A DNA stretch of 64,000 nucleotides from Winogradskyella sp046545555 (GCF_046545555.1 NZ_JBHZTH010000001.1:682001-746000), one strand, 5' to 3'; numbered from the stretch's first letter, positions 16,761-26,496 are shown. Made by a program: numbers and translations. The notes: generated by a model from the letters alone, not told the origin.

Positions 16761-19196
16761 ATGAAGATGTATACTAGGGTGAATTATAATATCTTTTTTA
16801 GTGTTTTTTTATTTCTTTTAATACAAAGTGCATTTTCGCAAACGATTACTGTATTAGAAAAGGGTACTAATGAACCTATTCCTGGTGTAGCCTTATATAA
16901 TTTAAAAAAGACTAAATATCTAGTTACTGATATAAATGGTAAAGCTCAATTAGATAAATTTAATGATCGTGAAATCATCTATTTCCAGAACCTCTTGTAT
17001 GAAAAATTACAATTAAGAAAAGTTGAAATTGCTAACAACAATAACACGATTTATTTAGTTATAAAAGTAGAGAGTCTTAATCAAATTGTGATCTCCGCAT
17101 CAAAATTCGAACAAAATAAGCGGGATATTCCAAAGACAATAATTAGTTTAAATGCCAAGGATGTAGCTCTAGCTAATCCCCAAACCAGTGCAGATGTATT
17201 AGAGAATACAGGAAATATATTCATTCAAAAAAGTCAACTTGGAGGTGGAAGCCCTATGATAAGAGGCTTCTCCACAAATAGGCTACTCATTACAGTAGAT
17301 GGTGTAAGGATGAATAACGCTATTTTTAGAGGTGGTAACCTTCAAAATGTTATTTCAATTGATCCATTATCTATTCAGAATACTGAAGTAACACTGGGAG
17401 CAGGATCAGTGGTATACGGTAGTGATGCGATAGGTGGTGTAATGAGTTTTTATACAAAAAAACCACAGTTATCTTATAAAGACAAACTATTTTTAAAAGG
17501 GAACTCCTTAGTTAGATATGCAAGTGCAAATCAAGAAAAAACTGGACATTTTGATTTTAATCTGGGTTATAAGAAATGGGCTTTTTTGAGTAATGTAAGT
17601 TATACGAGTTTTGATGATTTAAGAATGGGTAGTAAGGGTCCAGAAGCATATTTAAGACCTGAATATATAATTAGAGAAAACGGTGAAGATGTCATTGTTA
17701 CCAATAGTAATCCGAATATTCAAACACCAACAGGTTACAGTCAAATAAATTTGATGCAGAAAGTTCGTTATGAGCCATCTGATAACTTAAATTTTGATTT
17801 GGGTATCTATTATACAACAACTTCAGACTATCCTAGATACGATAGATTGATAAGGCCAAGAGGCGAAACATTGCGCTCTGCAGAATGGCAATATGGACCA
17901 CAACAATGGTTTATGGGTAATATTCAATTAACAAAAACTAGCAGTAGATCCAACCTTTATGATAAAATACACGCAACTGCAGCTTATCAAAACTTTGTGG
18001 AAAGTAGAAGTGATAGGGATTATCAATCTGCATTGAGAGAAGTTAGAGAAGAAAATGTAGATGTTATTTCTTTTAATTTAGATTTAGAAAAAAGAGTCAG
18101 TCCTAAAACAACAATTTTTTATGGTTTGGAGTACTTATATAATACTGTTGGCTCAGAAGGAAGGGAGGAAAATATTGAAACAAATACAAGTGTTAAAAAT
18201 GTTACACGCTATCCAAATGGTGCAACTTGGCAATCTTTAGCAGCTTACACAAGTTTAAAATATAAACCTAATCCTAAGTTTGTTTTTCAGACAGGATTAA
18301 GATACAATCAAGTTATTTCAAATGCAGATTTTACAGAGAATAATGAATTTTTAAATCTTCCTTTTAATAGTGCTGAGATTAATACAGGAGCATTAACAGG
18401 TACAGCAGGTATAACATGGTTACCAAATAAGATGATTCAGTGGAAATTAAATGCGTCAACTGCATTTAGAGCACCAAACATCGATGATATTGGTAAAGTG
18501 TTTGATTCTGAACCAGGTTCTGTTGTAGTACCTAATAAAGATTTAAAAGCAGAGTATGCTTACAGTGGTGAGTTAGGTCTAAAATTAAACTTTGATGATA
18601 AAGTAGTTTTAGATTTAGCGACATATTATACGTTCTTAGATAATGCATTAATTAGAAGGGATTTTGGGTTAAATGGGGAGACAGAAATTTTATATGATGG
18701 TGAGTTAAGTACAGTACAAGCTATACAAAATGCTTCTAAAGCTTGGATATACGGTTTTGAAGTTGGACTAGAAATTAATTTCTCTCAACAATTAAAGCTA
18801 CGATCGCAATATAATATAGTTGGCGGGACAGAAGATAACGAAGGGGTAGAAGTGCCCATTAGGCATGTAGCACCATATTTTGGGAGAACCCATTTTATAT
18901 GGAAAAACAAGAAATTTCTGTTCGATGCATTCTTAGTTTATAACAATGAATTATCATTTAATCAATTAGCGCCATCAGAGCTATCTAAAGACTATTTATA
19001 TGCATTAGATTCTAACGGCAACCCATATTCGCCTTCTTGGCATACATTAAACTTTAGAACGCAGTATAAGTGGAACGATAAATTAACTACGACAATAAGC
19101 TTGGAAAATATTACAGACCAGCGCTATCGACCATATTCTTCTGGTATTTCCTCTGCTGGAAGAAATCTAATTTTAGCATTGAGATATGCGTTATAA
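16761..19196 (+). CDS. TonB-dependent outer-membrane receptor
   Basis: An 811-residue receptor. It has a signal peptide ending SAFSQ, a CarboxypepD_reg-like domain (about 25-110: NEPIPGVALYNLKKTKYLVT), a plug (GGGSPMIRGFSTNRLLITVD, GAGSVVYGSDAIGGVMSFYT), and a barrel ending in LILALRYAL. The plug and the FRAP motif (ASTAFRAPNIDDIG) resemble haem/siderophore receptors of the HmuR type, so iron or haem uptake is a reasonable but unproven guess. Two in-frame ATGs (16761, 16767) are possible starts. The upstream overlap with recO is unlikely to be translated. Confidence 0.9.
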   Translation: MKMYTRVNYNIFFSVFLFLLIQSAFSQTITVLEKGTNEPIPGVALYNLKKTKYLVTDINGKAQLDKFNDREIIYFQNLLYEKLQLRKVEIANNNNTIYLVIKVESLNQIVISASKFEQNKRDIPKTIISLNAKDVALANPQTSADVLENTGNIFIQKSQLGGGSPMIRGFSTNRLLITVDGVRMNNAIFRGGNLQNVISIDPLSIQNTEVTLGAGSVVYGSDAIGGVMSFYTKKPQLSYKDKLFLKGNSLVRYASANQEKTGHFDFNLGYKKWAFLSNVSYTSFDDLRMGSKGPEAYLRPEYIIRENGEDVIVTNSNPNIQTPTGYSQINLMQKVRYEPSDNLNFDLGIYYTTTSDYPRYDRLIRPRGETLRSAEWQYGPQQWFMGNIQLTKTSSRSNLYDKIHATAAYQNFVESRSDRDYQSALREVREENVDVISFNLDLEKRVSPKTTIFYGLEYLYNTVGSEGREENIETNTSVKNVTRYPNGATWQSLAAYTSLKYKPNPKFVFQTGLRYNQVISNADFTENNEFLNLPFNSAEINTGALTGTAGITWLPNKMIQWKLNASTAFRAPNIDDIGKVFDSEPGSVVVPNKDLKAEYAYSGELGLKLNFDDKVVLDLATYYTFLDNALIRRDFGLNGETEILYDGELSTVQAIQNASKAWIYGFEVGLEINFSQQLKLRSQYNIVGGTEDNEGVEVPIRHVAPYFGRTHFIWKNKKFLFDAFLVYNNELSFNQLAPSELSKDYLYALDSNGNPYSPSWHTLNFRTQYKWNDKLTTTISLENITDQRYRPYSSGISSAGRNLILALRYAL

Positions 19197-19228
19197 AAAA
19201 AGCCCTATGTTTTCATAGGGCTTTTTTA
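19195..19228. terminator. Bidirectional intrinsic terminator
   Basis: AGCCCTATG (19201-19209) pairs with CATAGGGCT (19214-19222) around TTTT, flanked by A-runs and T-runs on both sides. It lies between the convergent TonB receptor gene and the T9SS cargo gene. Confidence 0.92.
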
Positions 19229-19243
19229 AAATAAATGTTAAAT

Positions 19244-22200
19244 CTATTTTTGTTTAATAGTCTTTTTAATAATTACCTGATTGTTAGAGAGTCTCACTTT
19301 AGCTATATATGGCGCTTTATTTAATTTAGATAAACTGTAGATTTCTGAAGAAGAATTACCAATTAAATCATAGATACGTCGTCCTAGAACATCTAATATC
19401 TCAACCTTAGTGATAATAAATTGTGAATCTATTTTAAATTGAACGTTGCCGTCTGACAATTCAATAATTGATAGTTTATTAGAATCGATAGTAGTATCAT
19501 TTACAGATAAAATCTCAGAATTAAATATAACTTCAAAGCGATTATCAAAACTACCAGGTTCAGAAGTAAAGCTGTAGTCAGAATCCTTTATATTATGAAT
19601 GATATTAAGTAAATTATCCTTAATATAAATATTATTAGTTGTATAAAAGTCTCCTTCAAATTGTGCTATCGAGAGTGAAAAAATCGTAGGGACGTCAATA
19701 CTAGTTTCAAAACCAAGTTCAATAATTTCATCAAAATCTAAACTTGAAGAATTTCTTCCCTGAATTACGTATCCATCGTCAGTACCAGTTATCTTAGAAT
19801 AAAATTTTGCATAACTCGCAGAAAAAGAATTGGTTTTTACGTCATAGAGTGTGCCATCATATCCATCTGTAGCACCATCAATATGTGCTACTGCAATTTG
19901 TTTAGCAATACCGTTATCAGATGTTAAGTTTAGCCATAAAACTTGGCGATTACTTGTATTATGGTTTGCGTTTCTAAAAAATTGATTGTTATTTCCAGTA
20001 ACTCTCATTGAGTTGTTAAAAATTATAGGTGTACCAGATAAAGCTTCAACAAAAAAGCCTTGTCCAGAAGGTACAAAATCAGCAGGAATTAAAGATAAAT
20101 CACCACCAGCTGTATTAACACCGCTACCAGATATAATTGCATAATCAGCACCAGAAAAGTTTTGCCCTTCATTACCAGAAGCATTTGCATCTGCAGGTGT
20201 AGCTTGATTCCATAAATAAATCGCATCAACACTACCAGCATTAGCTGCAAAGAAAACATTGGTGTCTATTGCACTTGGGTAAGGGTTACCAATAAAATTC
20301 CAATCGTTATAAACTCCACCGCTATTATTTGCAATTGTAGTTGAGATTATTCCATTATTAAAAGGACCAGAAAATGTAAACTGTTGTTGTACAGGAAACA
20401 TACCTAAAGGAGCAGCAGTAGTCGCATAACCAACACCTGGAGACATAATTCCAGAGGCGATTTGCCATGAGTCACCATTATCATCGATATTGTCTTGTCC
20501 TGGTATATAATTACCAGTATTATTTATTTCTTCTAATAAATCTTCAAAATTAAAAGCGTTAAATAGAAAGCGTCTAGAGGCAGGTACTAATCCAAAAGAA
20601 TTCTCTACAGTTTCACCAACTACTGGTGAGCTCCAATACGTATACTCTAAGGGGCTATTTAGCAGAGTTGTTTCCTTTTGCACTGTAATAGCACCATTAG
20701 CTACTGTAGACGATGCATTGTTAACTTGAACTACAGAACCTTCTGGGAATACAGTAATATTACCATCAGAGACAATGTCATTTTCTATTTGAATAAACGT
20801 ACCATTATTTACAATTAAGTTAGAGCCACCATTAACTATGAGACTACAAGCATTAAAACTGACTTGTAATCCGCCTATTGAAGTATCAAAATTTCCATCT
20901 AAAATAGCGACAGTCGTTGAAGAAGGTATACCGTTATCCCAAGTGGTGCCATTCCAAGTGGTTGTATCAGGACATTCACAGTTATTAACATGAACTCCAA
21001 AATTACTTACATCATCTGGCGTTGTAGTTGACCATTGTGAAGCATCATAAGTTATTGTTGGTATAGCAACATCTAAGTTTCTTCTAAGAACTATGTTATT
21101 TGCGAAATTAATATTACCACTTATTTCACCAATGATATCAATATTTTCACCGGATATAGTTTGTAAAGCAATAGCGTCATTACCACTAAAAGTAAGTACA
21201 TTACTATTAGTACAAAGATCTGCAGTAGCACATAGTTGAGATCCAAGTCTAGCAATAACATAAGTAGAGGATGCCTCTAAAGTACCAGTTAAATCTATAC
21301 TAACAGGAATACCGTCATCATTTCTATAATTAGCCAATCTATAATTAGATAGGTCTACAGTAGCTCCAGTAGGATTGTATAATTCAATATATTTTTCAAT
21401 ACCACCTGCATTTGTTTCGTGATATTCAGATATTATTAATTCTGAGCAGTTGGCTATTGGTGCAGTGACTTCGCCATTTAAATCTACATTTTCTGAGGTA
21501 ACAGTTGGGCTCGATGCTATTAAAGTACCGTTATATGAATTTGCTGTTAATCCTGAAATTAAGCGTGTATAGATAGGTGTTAATCCAACCACTCCTACTG
21601 TTGGTGTAAGTGTAATGGTATTCGCAAATCCACCACCAGAAGTGTTAGAAATTTCGAAATTACCAGGTGCTGTTAATAGAATGTCTGACGTTAAATTAAA
21701 TCCTTGTACAGTAAATGTTCCTTCTTGTAAAGACGTTTCGCCTTCAACGTAACCAAAGTCATTAATAGAGGCTGGATTTACTATGATACTAGAAGTTACT
21801 GGAGCAGTACCTTCGATTAAAATATTATCTAAACGATGTCGTTCGCCACCACCATTATTAGTCATACTTACCCTAATCTCAATAGTATTGCCAGTTAATC
21901 CATTATCAGAAACAACCGTTGGAGGGAAATCATTAATTAGAGTGCCGTTGTTTGCGGCAACAACCCAAATACCGCCATCAATCCTATACTCTGTTATAAA
22001 TGTATCCGAATCTTCAAGATTAGCAGTTGCATTTGAAAATGCATCAAGTGAAAATTGCACATTGGTAAAACCTGTAATTTCCACAATAGGCGAAAACCAT
22101 ATAGCAGTCGTATTTAATGCTCTACTCTCTAGGTAATCATCATTGACTTGTATATATCTATTTTGAATATTTAGATTGGCTCCAGTTATGTCAATCGACC

Positions 22201-22351
22201 AATTTACTTCAGAAAGATTTACAACAGGAAGTGGACCTACGGCACCTTTACTTCCTTGAGCAGAAAAGTCTTCATTATAAATAGTTGTTTGCGCAATTGA
22301 AACAGAGGAAAATAGAAAAATTAGAATAAGGGATAGGTAAAAATTTTTCAT
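19244..22351 (-). CDS. T9SS-secreted multidomain protein with lamin-tail domain
   Basis: A 1035-residue secreted protein. It has a signal peptide ending SVSIAQ, an N-terminal beta-sandwich region (about 20-180), and a region with SIIVNPASINDFGYVEGETS typical of choice-of-anchor/Ig-like modules. A lamin-tail domain follows (about 300-410: ELIISEYHETNAGGIEKYIE). Next comes a long module with YTYWSSPVVG, GNPYPSAIDTNVFF and GQGFFVEALSG, and the C-terminus is a T9SS type A sorting domain (VEILDVLGRRIYDL and KVRLSNNQVIIKKTIKQK). Exported by T9SS and probably attached to or released from the surface. Enzyme activity is not apparent. Confidence 0.88.
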   Translation of the reverse strand: MKNFYLSLILIFLFSSVSIAQTTIYNEDFSAQGSKGAVGPLPVVNLSEVNWSIDITGANLNIQNRYIQVNDDYLESRALNTTAIWFSPIVEITGFTNVQFSLDAFSNATANLEDSDTFITEYRIDGGIWVVAANNGTLINDFPPTVVSDNGLTGNTIEIRVSMTNNGGGERHRLDNILIEGTAPVTSSIIVNPASINDFGYVEGETSLQEGTFTVQGFNLTSDILLTAPGNFEISNTSGGGFANTITLTPTVGVVGLTPIYTRLISGLTANSYNGTLIASSPTVTSENVDLNGEVTAPIANCSELIISEYHETNAGGIEKYIELYNPTGATVDLSNYRLANYRNDDGIPVSIDLTGTLEASSTYVIARLGSQLCATADLCTNSNVLTFSGNDAIALQTISGENIDIIGEISGNINFANNIVLRRNLDVAIPTITYDASQWSTTTPDDVSNFGVHVNNCECPDTTTWNGTTWDNGIPSSTTVAILDGNFDTSIGGLQVSFNACSLIVNGGSNLIVNNGTFIQIENDIVSDGNITVFPEGSVVQVNNASSTVANGAITVQKETTLLNSPLEYTYWSSPVVGETVENSFGLVPASRRFLFNAFNFEDLLEEINNTGNYIPGQDNIDDNGDSWQIASGIMSPGVGYATTAAPLGMFPVQQQFTFSGPFNNGIISTTIANNSGGVYNDWNFIGNPYPSAIDTNVFFAANAGSVDAIYLWNQATPADANASGNEGQNFSGADYAIISGSGVNTAGGDLSLIPADFVPSGQGFFVEALSGTPIIFNNSMRVTGNNNQFFRNANHNTSNRQVLWLNLTSDNGIAKQIAVAHIDGATDGYDGTLYDVKTNSFSASYAKFYSKITGTDDGYVIQGRNSSSLDFDEIIELGFETSIDVPTIFSLSIAQFEGDFYTTNNIYIKDNLLNIIHNIKDSDYSFTSEPGSFDNRFEVIFNSEILSVNDTTIDSNKLSIIELSDGNVQFKIDSQFIITKVEILDVLGRRIYDLIGNSSSEIYSLSKLNKAPYIAKVRLSNNQVIIKKTIKQK

Positions 22352-22446
22352 TATAAGGGTGATTTTAAAACTTGGGAGTGATTTTTATAATTAGTTCTTG
22401 TAACAAATATGCATATTAAATTGCTAAATTGTTATAATTTAGGCGT

Positions 22447-22920
22447 TTGAATCTACAAAGAACATATACGGTCGACGAAGCGCAGAAAAAGCTCGAAAGT
22501 TACTGCGCTTATCAAGAAAGATGTCACAAAGAAGTGATATTGAAATTGCGAGGAATGAGAATGATTCCTGAGGCAATTGATAAGATTGTAGTGCACCTAA
22601 TTCAAAATAATTATCTGAATGAAGAACGATTTGCACAAGCTTACGTAAGAGGAAAGTTTAGGATCAAAAAATGGGGAAAAAATCGATTAATTAGGGAGTT
22701 GAAATTCAGAAATATTTCTAAATATAGTATTGATTCAGCACTTAAGGAAATAGATTATGATGAGTATCATAAAACATTAGAAGAATTAGTCATAAAACGA
22801 ATAGATCAGGTTAAGGAAAAGAATCTTTATAAAAAGAAAAAAAAAGTAGCTGACTACCTTTTATATCGTGGATGGGAGTCTCATCTTGTTTATGAAAAAA
22901 TTAATTCGCTGATAAAATAA
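22447..22920 (+). CDS. recX: RecX family regulatory protein
   Basis: A 157-residue RecX-type protein made of three-helix repeats: EAQKKLESYCAYQERCHKEV, NNYLNEERFAQAYVRGKFRI and KKWGKNRLIRELKFRNIS are the family's signature stretches. RecX binds RecA filaments and restrains recombination. The start is TTG because a stop (22435-22437) blocks the frame just upstream and no ATG exists near the N-terminus. It is followed by a strong terminator. recA is not in the window. Confidence 0.88.
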   Translation: MNLQRTYTVDEAQKKLESYCAYQERCHKEVILKLRGMRMIPEAIDKIVVHLIQNNYLNEERFAQAYVRGKFRIKKWGKNRLIRELKFRNISKYSIDSALKEIDYDEYHKTLEELVIKRIDQVKEKNLYKKKKKVADYLLYRGWESHLVYEKINSLIK

Positions 22921-22958
22921 AAACACCCTATTTATAAGTTATAAATAGGGTGTTTTTA
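22920..22958. terminator. Bidirectional intrinsic terminator
   Basis: AACACCCTATTTATA (22922-22936) pairs perfectly with TATAAATAGGGTGTT (22940-22954) around AGT. T-runs or A-runs lie on both sides. It serves recX and the convergent porin-like gene. Confidence 0.92.
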
Positions 22959-22974
22959 TTTTATGTTATGCAGT

Positions 22975-23466
22975 TTATAAATTAAACGAAGCACCTATAT
23001 TAATTGTAAATTGATTGTGAAGTTCTTCAGCGGGAGTAATAGTACCAGAATCATATTTCGCAAAAGGAGCGTTAAGTTCAGTGTATATCCCAAAACCACT
23101 CGAAAAGAAATAACGTGCGCCTAAGTGACCACCAAAATTCTTTAAGCCAAAACTTAAACCTGGATATACATCAAAGTTTTCATCAATTGCTAAAACATTT
23201 CCAATATTAGCATTAAATCTAGCTCTTAAATCGTATCTATCTGTAAAATCAGCATCCAGAATTTCTTCAACACCTAATAAGTAGGTAGATGAAATACCCA
23301 ATGAAATATTTTCGCCGATACCATAATCGTAAGAAACATTAAGACCTGTGCCATTGTTTTGAAAATTAGCACCAACTTGAAACTTACCATCACCTTTTCC
23401 TATAAATGCCTGAGCATCAACAAACGAAAAGGATATTAACGCCATTATTAAAATTAAATTTTTCAT
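22975..23466 (-). CDS. Small outer-membrane beta-barrel protein
   Basis: A 163-residue secreted protein. The signal peptide MKNLILIMALISFSFVDAQ is followed by an eight-strand-like barrel pattern (FQVGANFQNNGTGLNVSYDY, YPGLSFGLKNFGGHLGARYF) ending FTINIGASFNL. It resembles a conserved flavobacterial family that I recall as DUF6646; the name should be verified. The ATG at 23466 was chosen because it gives a clean signal peptide and follows a TATATTTG box at 23490-23497. The longer open frame upstream overlaps the cupin gene and is not coding. Function unknown. Confidence 0.75.
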   Translation of the reverse strand: MKNLILIMALISFSFVDAQAFIGKGDGKFQVGANFQNNGTGLNVSYDYGIGENISLGISSTYLLGVEEILDADFTDRYDLRARFNANIGNVLAIDENFDVYPGLSFGLKNFGGHLGARYFFSSGFGIYTELNAPFAKYDSGTITPAEELHNQFTINIGASFNL

Positions 23467-23489
23467 AGTTCTTTTTAGATTTGAATAGG

Positions 23490-23497
23490 CAAATATA
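23490..23497 (-). promoter_or_regulatory. -7 promoter box of the small barrel-protein gene
   Basis: On the minus strand this reads TATATTTG, beginning right after the stop codon of the upstream cupin gene and 23 bases before the ATG at 23466. It suggests that the barrel gene can be expressed independently. Confidence 0.55.
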
Positions 23498-24367
23498 TTA
23501 CAAGTTTTTAAAACTTCTATTTGTATTTGTAATCGCTTTTTTGTTTTTCCAATCAATCCATTTCTGGCCCTTAATACGGCGCATAAGATTATCATAGTTC
23601 CGCATAACAAAAACATTATAAATTGCTTTGCCAAGATTTTTAGGATTCCTTGCAATTGCCCTAAGACTCATTGAAAAACCAGGAGTAATATATTTCATAT
23701 AATGCCAATAACCTTCTGGCATGTATAAAAGTTCTCCATGCTTTAAATTGCACGTCCATCCCTTAGCATGCATTAAAGCAGGCCATTTTTCAAAGCCAGG
23801 ATTTGAAAAATCAATATCTTCTCTAGTAATTAAAGAATATGGCACTTTATATAAATACTTAGTCTGTTTTTGATCAAATAATATACATTGCTTTTCGCCT
23901 TCAAAATGAAAATGAAAAATATTAGCTAAATCAATATCATGATGCATAAATGTATGAGAATCTGTACCTCCAAAAAATAACATAGGTAAACCTTTCATAA
24001 GACGAAGTCCAAAATCGGGATAACTAAAATCTTTTTGAAGTTGAGGTACTTCTTTTAAAATATTCCAAAGAAAAATTCTGAATTTTGTAGGCTCACGTTT
24101 TAACAAATCTACATAATCACTCATTTTCATTGTAGCATGAGCTTCGTTAAAACCATCTTTATAATCTACAGGTCTATCATCATATAAAGGCACAGTTTTG
24201 TCACCAGCCACATCTTTTATGTAATTTAAATTCCATTTAGAATACGCAGGCCAATCTTCAATAAAGCGTTCTATAACCACTGGTTTCTGTGGTTTAAAGT
24301 AGTACTTAATAAAATCCTCTTTAGCGATAGTTTCAACTCGAGGAATATCTTGTAGATTCAATTTCAA
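23498..24367 (-). CDS. Cupin/JmjC-like (cupin_8) oxygenase-type protein
   Basis: A 289-residue protein with the cupin_8/JmjC layout. PKPVVIERFIEDWPAYSKWN is the family's N-terminal signature. SHTFMHHDIDLANIFHFHFEG supplies the HxD iron ligands, and YMPEGYWHYMKY gives the distal His. Members are 2-oxoglutarate/Fe(II) hydroxylases acting on proteins, RNA or small molecules; the substrate here is unknown. The start is TTG (24367), supported by a TAACTTTG box 21 bases upstream. No ATG is available. Confidence 0.82.
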   Translation of the reverse strand: MKLNLQDIPRVETIAKEDFIKYYFKPQKPVVIERFIEDWPAYSKWNLNYIKDVAGDKTVPLYDDRPVDYKDGFNEAHATMKMSDYVDLLKREPTKFRIFLWNILKEVPQLQKDFSYPDFGLRLMKGLPMLFFGGTDSHTFMHHDIDLANIFHFHFEGEKQCILFDQKQTKYLYKVPYSLITREDIDFSNPGFEKWPALMHAKGWTCNLKHGELLYMPEGYWHYMKYITPGFSMSLRAIARNPKNLGKAIYNVFVMRNYDNLMRRIKGQKWIDWKNKKAITNTNRSFKNL

Positions 24368-24387
24368 CTTCGGTCGATTTATTAAAT

Positions 24388-24395
24388 CAAAGTTA
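24388..24395 (-). promoter_or_regulatory. -7 promoter box of the cupin gene
   Basis: The minus strand reads TAACTTTG, an exact TAnnTTTG match 21 bases upstream of the TTG start at 24367, and helps to justify that start. Confidence 0.5.
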
Positions 24396-24433
24396 AAAAA
24401 ATCTTTACAAAAACATATAATTAATGTAATGTG

Positions 24434-25306
24434 TTAATTTGTGATTTTTAAGTTTAAATTATCTAAAAACACAGTTACAGGATCTACACCATGATTGTGA
24501 TCTGTTGAGATAGCATCATTACCATTTATTTGAAATCCTACTTGTATAAAGTTTTCTGACCAACCCGTAGGTACTGTAACAGTATTCAATAATATATTTA
24601 ATTCAAAGACTTCAGAGTTAATTTCAATACTATTATAAGTTAGAGAATTATCTGTTGTAGTGCCATTAATTATAATAGAATTCCATTGATTAGGAATTAC
24701 GCAGGTGTTTATAGAATTAATATTTTCCCAGCCAATTGGACTGCCATTAATTTTTTCATCATTCCAATAGCTCCATACATTTGTCTTACTCCATTGTATA
24801 CCCCATCCCCAAGAATTAGGGGTAATAACATGCTGCATAGTAAACTCTAACCCTTCAACTTCAGATAAATTGGAGATAGAACAATTCACATTTACTTCAG
24901 GGTAAAAATTTAACGAATAGGTAAATGATTGAGTAGGTTTAAAAGGCCATTTTAAGTCTTCCCATTTTTTTGCAACCGTATTTGTAAAAAAAACGTTATT
25001 GTATGAATCGCCACCTTCTATTTCTGTTTTGAGTGTTTTAGAGATAAATGTATTGTCATCATGTTCTATATTGTATAAAATGTTTGTTCCATTAAATATG
25101 ATATCTTCATAAACACCCCATCCAGTACTATCCCAATTTTCTAATACTTGATTTTGATCTATAGGCATCTCTTCTATATCAGAAAATGTATACTCAGATG
25201 GATTAGGGTCTATAGGATCGTCTTCTTGTTTACATGAAGTTATGTATAAAACAACAAGACATAAAATAAATTTTTTATGAAGCTTTAAAATAGTTTTAAG
25301 ATGCAT
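24434..25306 (-). CDS. Hypothetical lipoprotein
   Basis: The 290-residue product has a lipoprotein signal peptide (FILCLVVLYITSCKQ), a short acidic/proline linker (EDDPIDPNPSEY) and a beta-rich body. Tryptophans are abundant (NSWGWGIQWSKTNVWSYWND, IGWENINS). The sequence NVNCSISNLSEVEGLEFTMQ suggests a jelly-roll or concanavalin-like sandwich that could bind carbohydrate, but I do not recognise a family. It lies alone between the cupin gene and bioB, same strand. The domain suggestion is only an inference from composition. Confidence 0.6.
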   Translation of the reverse strand: MHLKTILKLHKKFILCLVVLYITSCKQEDDPIDPNPSEYTFSDIEEMPIDQNQVLENWDSTGWGVYEDIIFNGTNILYNIEHDDNTFISKTLKTEIEGGDSYNNVFFTNTVAKKWEDLKWPFKPTQSFTYSLNFYPEVNVNCSISNLSEVEGLEFTMQHVITPNSWGWGIQWSKTNVWSYWNDEKINGSPIGWENINSINTCVIPNQWNSIIINGTTTDNSLTYNSIEINSEVFELNILLNTVTVPTGWSENFIQVGFQINGNDAISTDHNHGVDPVTVFLDNLNLKITN

Positions 25307-25370
25307 TAATGATTTTTTAACTTTTAGAAAGACAATAGTTGATAAATAATTAGTTACCTCAATTAAAAAT

Positions 25371-26465
25371 TCACTTTAAGACTTTAGCTTTTGTCTTAGC
25401 ATCTTCATTACGTTCTATCTTGTGATTTGGTCTAGACCATTTTGGCTTTTCACCCAATGACTGAAATTCAGAATCCTTAGATTCAATTGTTTTTGGTTGA
25501 GTCTTTTTTGTAAATGGCTTTTGTGGATTTAGACCTAACAATTTAAACATCTCCATATCCTCATTTACATCAGGATTTGGTGTGGTCAATAATTTATCAC
25601 CAGCAAAAATTGAATTTGCACCAGCAAAGAAGCACATTGCTTGACCCTCTCTTGTCATTTGTGTTCTACCTGCAGATAAGCGCACTTGCGTTTCTGGCAA
25701 CACCATTCTTGTTGTGCATACCATACGCACCATATCCCAAATAGATACTGGTTTTTCTTCTTCTAGTGGTGTACCTTCAACGGCAACTAAAGCGTTAATT
25801 GGTGTTGACTCTGGCTGAGGATCTAAAGTAGATAATGCAACTAGCATTCCTGCTCTGTCTTCTACTTTTTCTCCCATCCCAATAATTCCGCCCGAACAAA
25901 CAGTAACATTGGTCTTACGAACATTATCAATAGTTTCTAAGCGGTCTTCAAAACCACGCGTAGAAATAACTTCTTTATAATACTCTTCTGATGAATCTAA
26001 ATTATGATTGTAAGCATATAAACCAGCTTCGGCTAAACGTTGTGCTTGGTTTTCTGTTACCATACCGAGAGTACAGCATACTTCCATATCAAGTTTATTA
26101 ATGGTACGTACCATTTCTAAAACTTGGTCAAACTCTGGTCCATCTTTTACATTTCTCCACGCAGCTCCCATACAAACTCGAGAACTTCCTGATGACTTTG
26201 CACGTAATGCTTGCGCTTTTACTTGCTGTACACTCATTAAATCATTTCCTTCTATATCTGTGTGATAGCGTGCTGCTTGCGGACAATAACCACAATCTTC
26301 TGGACAACCACCTGTTTTAATAGACAGCAATGTCGAGACTTGAACCGTGTTTGGATCATGGTGTTCTCTATGTATTGTTGCTGCTTCGTAAAGCAACTCC
26401 ATTAAAGGTTTGTTGTATATATCTAAAATTTCTTCCTTTGTCCAGTTGTGTCTTACTATACTCAT
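25371..26465 (-). CDS. bioB: Biotin synthase
   Basis: BioB is a radical-SAM enzyme that inserts sulphur into dethiobiotin. KTGGCPEDCGYCPQAARY carries the CxxxCxxC [4Fe-4S] motif. RVCMGAAWRNVKDG, the CSGGIIGMGE stretch and VRLSAGRTQM hold the second cluster ligands, including the conserved Arg. The 364-residue length includes a basic, low-complexity C-terminal tail of about 40 residues (from KKTQPKTIESKDSEF) that many BioBs lack. Its -7 box (26488-26495) sits in the short gap behind the upstream membrane-protein gene. Confidence 0.96.
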   Translation of the reverse strand: MSIVRHNWTKEEILDIYNKPLMELLYEAATIHREHHDPNTVQVSTLLSIKTGGCPEDCGYCPQAARYHTDIEGNDLMSVQQVKAQALRAKSSGSSRVCMGAAWRNVKDGPEFDQVLEMVRTINKLDMEVCCTLGMVTENQAQRLAEAGLYAYNHNLDSSEEYYKEVISTRGFEDRLETIDNVRKTNVTVCSGGIIGMGEKVEDRAGMLVALSTLDPQPESTPINALVAVEGTPLEEEKPVSIWDMVRMVCTTRMVLPETQVRLSAGRTQMTREGQAMCFFAGANSIFAGDKLLTTPNPDVNEDMEMFKLLGLNPQKPFTKKTQPKTIESKDSEFQSLGEKPKWSRPNHKIERNEDAKTKAKVLK

Positions 26466-26487
26466 ATAAGTTTAGGTCTTAGTCAAA

Positions 26488-26495
26488 CAAAAATA
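26488..26495 (-). promoter_or_regulatory. -7 promoter box of bioB
   Basis: The minus strand reads TATTTTTG, matching TAnnTTTG, 23 bases upstream of the bioB ATG. The same octamer lies 20 bases before the ketoacyl synthase gene (30342-30349). Confidence 0.45.
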
Positions 26496-26496
26496 G

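Noticed and set aside
23467..23655. N-terminal extension of the small barrel-protein gene
   Set aside because: It would overlap the end of the cupin gene and hide the clear signal peptide starting at 23466. A promoter box lies within it.
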